The position numbers and the translations under genes are program-made. Shown in pieces: positions 24,318-30,045 of a DNA stretch of 30,045 nt. The DNA comes from a virus. The stretch lies in IMG/VR virus record IMGVR_UViG_3300017770_000097, positions 1 through 30,045 of that record, one strand, 5' to 3'. Each line of letters opens with the position of its first letter. Position 1 is the stretch's first letter. Below the pieces are notes generated by a model, which was not told the origin of the DNA, ran no database searches, and saw nothing but the letters and a program-made list of their open reading frames with translations.

Positions 24318-26068
24318 CAAGCACACTCTTTAATTCCTGTGACGGGATCAAAGAAGCAAGCTTCCGCTTTATTCTCCTCCGTTCCACCCGTCGTTGCAGT
24401 GATTTCAGTCGCGCCCTCTGTCTCCTCTTCCTTTTCCACGGTTTGTTCAATGGTGTTGAGAATACCGTACCGCTTTCCCGCGGCGCGGAATGTTGTGACA
24501 CCTTTACAACCGTTCTTCCAAGCTTCCAAGTAGACATCTTTAAATTCTTCATACGTAACATCATCTCCCACGTTACAAGTTTTAGACACAGCACTATCGA
24601 TGTAATGTTGTGCTAAGGCTAATACGGCGAGATGTTCTCTAACGGTAATTTCATTTGACGTACGTCCGCTGACTCCTCTTGTGTAAGCATAGTCCTCAAC
24701 GCGCTCAAAGCGTGGTCCGTTAGCAGTTTGGATGGTACGCTCATAGTAATGTGAAAAGACTGGTTCGATTCCTCCGCTGATGTTATCTGCCACCAGTGAT
24801 ATGGTGCCTGTTGGAGCAATTGAGGTAAGGTGTGAATTTCTGATACCATACTCTTTAATTCCCTTTCGTAGTTTGTATGGAAGAGTTTTTGCAAAGCCTG
24901 ATTTAAGCCAGCTCGATCTATATAGAGGGAATGCACCTTTCTCTTTTGCAAGTTCTAATGAGGCACGGTATGTAGCGTTACGGAGGGTTTTGAATACCTC
25001 TTCTGCCCATTCGAGGAATGATTCACTACCATAATTATGTCCTAACATTTCACCTGCGTTAGCTAATCCAGAGATTCCAAGTCCCATTCGTCTCTTATTC
25101 TTAGCTTCATCCTCCTGTTCTTTAAGTGGGTAGATTGTTCTATCAATAACATTATCCATTGCGCGGACAATGTGAGGTATATCATTATCAAACTGTTTCC
25201 AATTGAAAGTCTCACCATCAACATACTTAGTTAAGTTGAAACTTCCAAGCAAGCATGCCCCGTAAGGTGGAAGAGGCTGCTCACCACAAGGATTAGTGGC
25301 TGCAATGCTTTCACAATACCATAGGTTGTTTGATTCGTTAATTCTATCGATGAAGATAATACCTGGTTCCGCCCAGTCCCAAGTGCTTTCCATAATCATA
25401 TCCCAGATTTCAGTAGCACTTTCCTGTCCCCACACTTCACCTTCAAATATTAGATCATAAGGAGCGTCATTCTCTACTGCTTCCATAAACTTATCGGTTA
25501 CGGCAACACTAACATTAAACCCAGTAAGCTTATCAGAATTACGTTTAGCAGTAATGAACTCTTTAATATCCGGGTGGTCCACACGTAAAACCCCCATCTG
25601 CGCACCCCGTCGATGTCCTGAACTCGAGATGGTTTGGCAAACAGCGTCAAATATGCCCATAAAAGATACGGGCCCAGACGCTGAGGAATCAAGGGATTTA
25701 ATCTTACTCCCCGATGGACGCAGTTGTGAAAAATCATAACCAATACCTCCGCCTCGACGCATAGTCTCTGCTGCTTCTCCAGCTCGTTGCATAATAGTAT
25801 CCATGCTATCATCAATCGTACCACTTACAAAACAGTTGTACGCTGTTGTAATACGACGTGAACCAATAGCTGATTGTACTCGTCCAGCTGGTAGGAATCT
25901 CATCTCACCTAAAATACTTTCTAAGTATTCCTTATGTTGGTCATCATCACATAAAGCTCCAGCGATACGTATAACCTTATCATGGAAGGTTTCGTCTGCT
26001 TGTCTATACTTCATTTGATCGATTTCTTGAGAGATGGTTAGTTCAGGGCCTTGGTATGCGTTCTTCAT
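24317..26068 (-). CDS. nrdJ: Class II (adenosylcobalamin-dependent) ribonucleotide reductase
   Basis: A 583-aa enzyme reducing ribonucleotides to deoxyribonucleotides. The first redox cysteine is Cys79 (YNCFV). The radical site is N259-P-C261-G-E263, and the partner is Cys272 (GACLLGSFNL), eleven residues after Cys261 as in class II enzymes. SIAPTGTIS lies at 416-424, RRGAQMG at 153-159, and a C-terminal pair Cys571/Cys582 could shuttle electrons. The pair is ten residues apart rather than the usual tight CxxC, and a Thr/Glu-rich linker precedes it. Oxygen-independent class II enzymes need B12, so the host must make or import it. The ATG 26068 follows GAGGA; GTG 26083 is a poorer start. The gene sits between a coiled-coil membrane protein and the lysis-type genes inside the late block. 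Confidence 0.93.
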   Translation of the reverse strand: MKNAYQGPELTISQEIDQMKYRQADETFHDKVIRIAGALCDDDQHKEYLESILGEMRFLPAGRVQSAIGSRRITTAYNCFVSGTIDDSMDTIMQRAGEAAETMRRGGGIGYDFSQLRPSGSKIKSLDSSASGPVSFMGIFDAVCQTISSSGHRRGAQMGVLRVDHPDIKEFITAKRNSDKLTGFNVSVAVTDKFMEAVENDAPYDLIFEGEVWGQESATEIWDMIMESTWDWAEPGIIFIDRINESNNLWYCESIAATNPCGEQPLPPYGACLLGSFNLTKYVDGETFNWKQFDNDIPHIVRAMDNVIDRTIYPLKEQEDEAKNKRRMGLGISGLANAGEMLGHNYGSESFLEWAEEVFKTLRNATYRASLELAKEKGAFPLYRSSWLKSGFAKTLPYKLRKGIKEYGIRNSHLTSIAPTGTISLVADNISGGIEPVFSHYYERTIQTANGPRFERVEDYAYTRGVSGRTSNEITVREHLAVLALAQHYIDSAVSKTCNVGDDVTYEEFKDVYLEAWKNGCKGVTTFRAAGKRYGILNTIEQTVEKEEETEGATEITATTGGTEENKAEACFFDPVTGIKECA

Positions 26069-26090
26069 ATTTGTTGTCCTCACTGGGCTT

Positions 26091-26366
26091 CTATTGTTCT
26101 GTATCCTTATTCGCCATCTTTTCCACAGAGTGGCGGATAGCTTTTATATTTTCGTCCATGCGCCCTAATGTGACGGCTTGCTGTTGAACTACTTTCTCTA
26201 AGGCTTCTATACGTGTTTCATGACGTATTAGCTGTTTACTATTATTATCAATATTGTTATCTAAACTTGACACGTACCAGACGAGTGCGACCGTCTGAGC
26301 TATAATTCCTAAAATAAAAGAAATAGGCACTGATTTACTTAAATGCCAACTATCATTTGGATCCAT
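26091..26366 (-). CDS. Single-span membrane protein with coiled coil
   Basis: A 91-residue protein. The N-terminus MDPNDSWHLSKSVP leads into one membrane span at about 13-33 (VPISFILGIIAQTVALVWYV), followed by a predicted coiled coil at about 38-85 (NSKQLIRHETRIEALEKVVQQQ). Proteins with this W-H-L-x-K-x-V-P opening are common in marine and environmental phages near lysis or tail genes, and their role is not settled; holin, inner-membrane spanin or tail attachment have been considered. The ATG 26366 is preferred because AGGTGG lies five bases before it. GTG 26375 also fits the frame. It is the gene directly before nrdJ. Confidence 0.75.
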   Translation of the reverse strand: MDPNDSWHLSKSVPISFILGIIAQTVALVWYVSSLDNNIDNNSKQLIRHETRIEALEKVVQQQAVTLGRMDENIKAIRHSVEKMANKDTEQ

Positions 26367-26390
26367 AGTTTCCACCTTACTTTATTATTT

Positions 26391-26600
26391 TTATTCTTCT
26401 TTACTTTCTAAAGATGCAGTTAGAAGATTGTAGAACGAATCTTTAGCTACTGATATTTGATCTAGGTTAAATTTAGCAGCAGCTATCTTTTTATCTAAAT
26501 CTAAAACTTGAGATAATAAAATCTTTTGATGGTCAGTTAACTCATCGATTTTGTATTCATTATCGTTGATGGTTAAAATATTTTCTTCTTCTGTAGACAT
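26391..26600 (-). CDS. Small coiled-coil protein (DUF6447-like)
   Basis: A 69-residue, acidic protein with no membrane span. Its pattern, ITINDNEYKIDELTDHQKILLSQVLDLDKKIA followed by an Ala/Leu helix, resembles a small family frequent in marine phages near tail genes (DUF6447-type), of unknown function. A good GAGGAC precedes the ATG. It is the first gene after the 58-base gap that holds a small hairpin. The family assignment is from memory of the pattern, not a search. Confidence 0.7.
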   Translation of the reverse strand: MSTEEENILTINDNEYKIDELTDHQKILLSQVLDLDKKIAAAKFNLDQISVAKDSFYNLLTASLESKEE

Positions 26601-26628
26601 TTTTTGTCCTCACTTTTAAATATTAAGC

Positions 26629-26643
26629 TCCCTACTAAAGGGA
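26629..26643. promoter_or_regulatory. Small palindromic hairpin in the late-operon gap (candidate phage promoter)
   Basis: TCCCT and AGGGA pair as a five-bp stem around a five-base loop, in the only gap of more than 50 bases inside the late block. On the + strand ACTAAAGGGA (26634-26643) is identical to the T3 promoter from -6 to +4. On the - strand the same element reads TAGTAGGGAG, close to the T7 start region. N4 virion polymerase promoters are also small hairpins. It lacks a U-tract, so it is a poor terminator. The match may be chance. Confidence 0.3.
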
Positions 26644-26658
26644 CTTATACTCATATAT

Positions 26659-27096
26659 TTAAGGTTTTAAAGGCCAAGAGATACTGCTTGGGAAACCTTC
26701 TTGCTGCGGGATATTTCTTAACGAAACCCTATATGCTTCCATCTCATCACTCATTGTAACATCTGACAAAGCGAAAAAATCTGTTTCCTCAAGCAAAGCA
26801 TTGCGCTTGTTTCGTGCAACCCTTGCAGCATCTTGAGTTGCCGTAAGGATTGGAAAGGCGCGATGCAGATTGTCAGAGGATGTATCTGGCTCTACTTCCA
26901 TAGCCGCAACCTGATCTGAACCTAGCGCTGCCTTTGTTGCTGTAATTAAAGCAGCTTCGCTTACATCAAGTGCTTGCGGTGAAACATTAGCTGAACCCAT
27001 TGATGAGCCATTAGATAAAACAACTTCCCAATTTGTCTGCACAATTTGGCTCTGGTCTTGGGAAAGAACCACGCCGTGAATTTTCCATGTCGCCAT
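26659..27096 (-). CDS. Tail-fibre assembly-type protein
   Basis: A 145-residue protein. The N-terminal half is a beta-rich region (MATWKIHGVVLSQDQ, VQTNWEVVLSNGSS). The C-terminal half has the strong phage signature R-N-A-L-L-E-E-T-D-F…Y-R-V-S-L-R-N-I-P-x-Q-x-G-F-P…WP, common in tail-fibre assembly chaperones. It lies directly behind two fibre-type genes, as such chaperones usually do. GGAGAAAATC precedes the ATG. A shorter protein with a similar C-terminal pattern follows the other fibre (18473-18796). Confidence 0.8.
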   Translation of the reverse strand: MATWKIHGVVLSQDQSQIVQTNWEVVLSNGSSMGSANVSPQALDVSEAALITATKAALGSDQVAAMEVEPDTSSDNLHRAFPILTATQDAARVARNKRNALLEETDFFALSDVTMSDEMEAYRVSLRNIPQQEGFPSSISWPLKP

Positions 27097-27105
27097 GATT
27101 TTCTC

Positions 27106-27846
27106 CTATGGTGTATATCTGACGCAGCACATGCCGCCTGTCAGGCTAGAGGTTGAGTAGGTCACGCTTCCACTAGACGATTTCATATCCACGCCATACT
27201 TGTGCTGCCCTGCGCTTTGTTGGTTGTCTAAGTTAGAAATGTTAGAGGGGCTTGACCAGTTGTGACAAGCTCCTACAAACACAGCATCCCCTGCATTACC
27301 GCCTTGAGTAAGGGAGTTACCTGACCCTTGTTGATTTTGGGGCATGCTGGGATTTCCAGTGACTTCCCAAATACCCATACCCTGACTATTCCAACCACCT
27401 GTCGGCGCACCACTTCTACCCATTGTTACGGAAGTAGATGTTCCAATGTAGTATCTATAAAATGAAATATACTGTGTTTCATTTGAGTACGTTGCGTGAC
27501 GGTAAATATCCCTAGTCATATTGCTACCATTTACGCTTGGTACAGGCGCACTGCCTTGCCCATAGACATCTTCATGCCAAAAATAGACCCCTGCAATGAG
27601 AGTTGTTGCGCTTGAACTCAACCCGCTAAGAGTAAAGGAAGTTGAACTTGTCGAGCCTTGGCGCAAGGTTGCTGTGATTGACGAACTTGCACCATACCAT
27701 TCGTTGAAAGCCATCTGTGCGCCAGAGGACTTACTAATAAGCCCCCTGATGTCACTGTCATTAATTTCACACGCTGAACCAGAGGAACCCCCTGCCTCAA
27801 CGTGAATATCATTTAATGAAATCTGTCCACTACTTTGCAGAGCCAT
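27106..27846 (-). CDS. Fibre/spike-type structural protein
   Basis: A 246-residue protein beginning MALQSSGQISLNDIHVEAGGSSGS and continuing with DSDIRGLI…AFNEWYGAS. This N-terminal module recurs in many marine phage tail and neck proteins. The rest is a Ser/Thr/Gly-rich beta domain with a TLIAGVYFWHEDV strand and Cys in the last part (MCCVRYTP). No enzymatic motif is seen. GAGGAG lies eight bases before the ATG, inside the end of the S74 fibre gene (17-base overlap). It probably forms a tip or side piece at the same fibre. Confidence 0.78.
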   Translation of the reverse strand: MALQSSGQISLNDIHVEAGGSSGSACEINDSDIRGLISKSSGAQMAFNEWYGASSSITATLRQGSTSSTSFTLSGLSSSATTLIAGVYFWHEDVYGQGSAPVPSVNGSNMTRDIYRHATYSNETQYISFYRYYIGTSTSVTMGRSGAPTGGWNSQGMGIWEVTGNPSMPQNQQGSGNSLTQGGNAGDAVFVGACHNWSSPSNISNLDNQQSAGQHKYGVDMKSSSGSVTYSTSSLTGGMCCVRYTP

Positions 27847-29665
27847 TCTTTAACTCCTCAATCTCAGCTTTCAGTTCCTTGATGGCCTCGATAAGCAAGC
27901 CGTGAAGTTGGTCATACTGTACGGTTTTGTATTCAACATCATCGTCGGTCTTTAAGGGCAGTGTACTTTCTGTAACTGCGCTTGGAAGAACCGCCTCGAC
28001 CTCTTGGGCAATGACCCCTGCGCTCTGTTTGCCATCTGCTTTGTAAGTAAACGTGTAGCCCGATAGCTGACCGACTTTATCAAGTGCGCCTTCGATTGGC
28101 TTGATGTCCTCTTTGAGCCGTTCATCAGAGATTGTGGTTGAGTAGGCAATGACGTTACCATCAACGTGAAGGTCGCCATCAGCTTCAAGGCGCATCCTCT
28201 CTGCCCCTGCCGTTTCAAACTTAATCGAACCGCTAGGGTCTAAAGAGATGCCCTCATTTCCATCGTGGGTTTTGATTTGCGCTTTGCCAACGGAACTCCG
28301 CGCGTTAAAGCTAAAGTTATCTCCGCTACAACTAATGTCGCCTTTATCGTTTCCATCCTTGTTGAAAACAATGAATTCACCGTCACTTGTTAAACGGTTG
28401 AGATACACAACAGGAGCGTTGTCTCTAGCAACATCTAAAGACGCACCCGCGCGATAGACCATGCCAGTATCACCGCCACTGGTCAGGCCGTATTGGTTGA
28501 CGGTTGTGCCGACCATGAGCGTCCCATCGGATTTCAGGCGCATACGCTCAGTATCTGACGCACCAGTGTGTATAGTAAGTGTGCCTGTCCGAAGCTGTAA
28601 ATTAGCATCGTCGCTAGTTGTGCGGTACAGACTGTCTATTCTTTGAGTAGTGCTACCTGAGTTGTCGTGGCTTATTTCTAAACCTGCACTGCTACCAACA
28701 GACATTGAGCCATTGCCCGAAGAATTTCGAACATGGAGAAGATGCGTGGGGCTGCTTGTGCCGATGCCAAGCGATGCAGCACTTGCATCCCAGAAAAAGT
28801 TAGCGTTCCCAGAGGTGTCGTAGAAACTAACATCCCCTGCGTTGTCTACCTTGAACCGCTTAGTATCATTCGAGATACCATACCAATCGTGATTAGTAGT
28901 TGTCCCAAAATGGAAACCAGTATCCGCATCGACGTACTTTAGCTGCCCCGCCACTGCATCACCGACACGGCTAAAGTCTAATAGTGTGCCATTGTTATCT
29001 AGTGTTGCACTGCCTGTGACTGAAATTCCGCTAGTCGTAGTCGCCAGTTTAGAGCTATTGTCATAGTAAAGTGTAGATGCACCGTTAGATAAGCCAACAA
29101 AGAAATTTTCACCTGTGTGGGCTTGGAGTTTTATTTCGTTGTTGCCACGAATAAGTACATCCCCAAGTTCAGAAGAAAATTCTAAGGCACTCCCGTTCCA
29201 ATGGATTGATGCGTCTGATCCGTCTCCAAAAACAGCCTTAGCGTTGTCTGCAAATCTTAAAGAATTGGCAGACTTATCCCATACAACGTTGTAGGAAGCG
29301 CCATCGAAAGTGACATCACCCGTAAACGTACCCCCTGCAAGAGGCATCTTTGCAGCGATAGAATTTGTAACAGTGGTGCTGAAGTTAGCATCGTCACCAA
29401 GCGCCGCAGCTAGTTCATTTAAGGTGTCTAATGTAGAAGGTGCGCTGTCCACCAATCCGCTTACAGATGCGTCTGTATAAGCCTTTACGGATTGCTGTGT
29501 AGGTACTTTTGTTGCTGAATTAGAGACCATATTATCTTCATCAATAACGAAAGACATACTCGCCGTTGATGTGTCACCTTGAGTAACGAGGGAGGAGCCA
29601 TCAATGGTCATATCTCCACTCGTGGCACTAATGTCATTTGTTTGATGGTTTATAGTAATTGCCAT
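27830..29665 (-). CDS. Tail fibre with C-terminal S74 intramolecular chaperone
   Basis: A 611-residue fibre. The N-terminal 130 residues have the classic phage fibre pattern APSTLDTLNELAAALGDDANF and MPLAGGTFTGDVTFDG. Middle segments are beta-rich with repeated RMRL-x-SDG and GIGTSSPTHLLHV motifs. From about residue 513, SDERLKEDIKPI begins the S74 chaperone, which trimerises the fibre and cuts itself off just before that Ser; Ser513 and Lys518 are present. GVIAQEVEAVLPSAV and a final coiled coil (AIKELKAEIEELK) complete it. The mature fibre would therefore end near residue 512. GGGAG lies nine bases before the ATG. Base composition here looks more GC-rich than in the neighbouring genes. Confidence 0.93.
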   Translation of the reverse strand: MAITINHQTNDISATSGDMTIDGSSLVTQGDTSTASMSFVIDEDNMVSNSATKVPTQQSVKAYTDASVSGLVDSAPSTLDTLNELAAALGDDANFSTTVTNSIAAKMPLAGGTFTGDVTFDGASYNVVWDKSANSLRFADNAKAVFGDGSDASIHWNGSALEFSSELGDVLIRGNNEIKLQAHTGENFFVGLSNGASTLYYDNSSKLATTTSGISVTGSATLDNNGTLLDFSRVGDAVAGQLKYVDADTGFHFGTTTNHDWYGISNDTKRFKVDNAGDVSFYDTSGNANFFWDASAASLGIGTSSPTHLLHVRNSSGNGSMSVGSSAGLEISHDNSGSTTQRIDSLYRTTSDDANLQLRTGTLTIHTGASDTERMRLKSDGTLMVGTTVNQYGLTSGGDTGMVYRAGASLDVARDNAPVVYLNRLTSDGEFIVFNKDGNDKGDISCSGDNFSFNARSSVGKAQIKTHDGNEGISLDPSGSIKFETAGAERMRLEADGDLHVDGNVIAYSTTISDERLKEDIKPIEGALDKVGQLSGYTFTYKADGKQSAGVIAQEVEAVLPSAVTESTLPLKTDDDVEYKTVQYDQLHGLLIEAIKELKAEIEELKNGSAK

Positions 29666-29684
29666 TTGATGACTCCCTTATATA

Positions 29685-29990
29685 TTATACCGCTGATGAT
29701 CCTGACATATCAGATTGAGCCATGACCCACGCATAGCACTTATCTAGAAACGTATCACCCGATGCTGCGTTGATGTCATCAAGTGGCGCGTTATAACGTT
29801 TAAAGTCTACCTCACGAGTGTCATCTGTAGGCGTTGATGTCGCATACGCTGACAAGTCAAGCATCACTGAAAACTTAGGGTTACTCTCACGTTGCCGTGA
29901 TATAGCTGCGGTTATAATGCGGTAGTATGCGCCGTTAAAGGCAATACCATATTGGCTGTTTTCAGCCGTTATATCATTTGAAATAGCCAT
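29685..29990 (-). CDS. Small structural protein of unknown role
   Basis: A 101-residue protein. It opens MAISNDITAENSQYGIAFNGAYYRIITAAISRQ and has a beta-rich middle (KFSVMLDLSAYATS) and a helical end (DDINAASGDTFLDKCYAWVMAQ). The pattern resembles small proteins encoded beside tail-fibre genes in marine phages, possibly fibre connectors. No known family is recognised. AAAGGAG lies eight bases before the ATG and the next fibre gene follows 19 bases after the stop. Confidence 0.7.
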   Translation of the reverse strand: MAISNDITAENSQYGIAFNGAYYRIITAAISRQRESNPKFSVMLDLSAYATSTPTDDTREVDFKRYNAPLDDINAASGDTFLDKCYAWVMAQSDMSGSSAV

Positions 29991-30003
29991 TAGTTTATCT
30001 CCT

Positions 30004-30045
30004 TTAGGCGTATGTAACTTCAGTGGTTCTAATATTAGCCACCCA
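30004..30045 (-). CDS. 3' end of an upstream late gene (partial)
   Basis: Only 13 codons and the TAA stop lie in the window (WVANIRTTEVTYA). The short tail ends in RTTEVTYA, a common kind of C-terminus for phage structural proteins, and the AGGAG of the next gene directly follows the stop. No function can be given. Confidence 0.55.
   Translation of the reverse strand, partial: WVANIRTTEVTYA

Noticed and set aside
26629-26643. Hairpin in the late gap as an intrinsic terminator
   Set aside because: The stem has only five pairs and no U-tract follows in either direction.

Overview
The window is about 30 kb of a tailed-phage genome, almost certainly a podovirus and probably marine. The evidence is a T7-type primase-helicase and single-subunit RNA polymerase, a tail-nozzle protein followed by a block of ejection proteins, class II (B12-dependent) ribonucleotide reductase, dCMP deaminase, and very dense packing with ATGA, TAATG and TGATG overlaps. 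I saw no tRNA, CRISPR, insertion sequence, integrase or attachment site, and no gene-free stretch longer than 300 bases. The host cannot be named from this sequence.

Layout. The left arm (1-5007, + strand) is the end of the replication operon: the tail of an unidentified gene, a RusA-like resolvase, primase-helicase, dCMP deaminase, T7-like RNA polymerase (TTG start) and an 81-residue protein coupled to it. A near-perfect hairpin with an A-tract before it and a T-tract after it (5005-5060) ends this operon and, from the other side, the late operon.

The rest (5076-30045) is one convergent late block on the - strand. Reading from right to left in transcription order: the end of an unknown gene, a 101-aa protein, a fibre with an S74 auto-chaperone, a second fibre-type protein, a fibre-assembly-type protein, two small coiled-coil proteins (one membrane-anchored), class II NrdJ, a lipoprotein with a C-terminal membrane segment (candidate unimolecular spanin), a 43-residue membrane protein, the tail nozzle-type protein, a long repeat-rich fibre with collagen-like and Gly-rich parts, a small fibre-assembly-type protein, a GNAT-like protein, three small ejection-type proteins, and finally three giant proteins of 1179, 1289 and 1187 residues.

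The main discovery is in those three giants. The first has a lytic-transglycosylase-like domain. The second begins with a staphylococcal-nuclease-like domain that keeps every expected catalytic residue and then carries hydrophobic segments. The third carries the four catalytic motifs of the T7/N4 single-subunit RNA polymerase family in the correct order and with the diagnostic R-x3-K-x7-Y spacing. The phage therefore seems to encode two single-subunit RNA polymerases: a compact, N4-like one placed in the virion ejection module, and a T7-like one in the early operon.

The inferred scheme is that transglycosylase, nuclease/channel protein and virion polymerase enter the cell with the DNA. The virion polymerase transcribes the early operon, including the T7-like polymerase gene, which then drives later genes. 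Deaminase and NrdJ feed dNTP synthesis. The polymerase calls rest on motifs read directly from the sequence; the order of events is inference.
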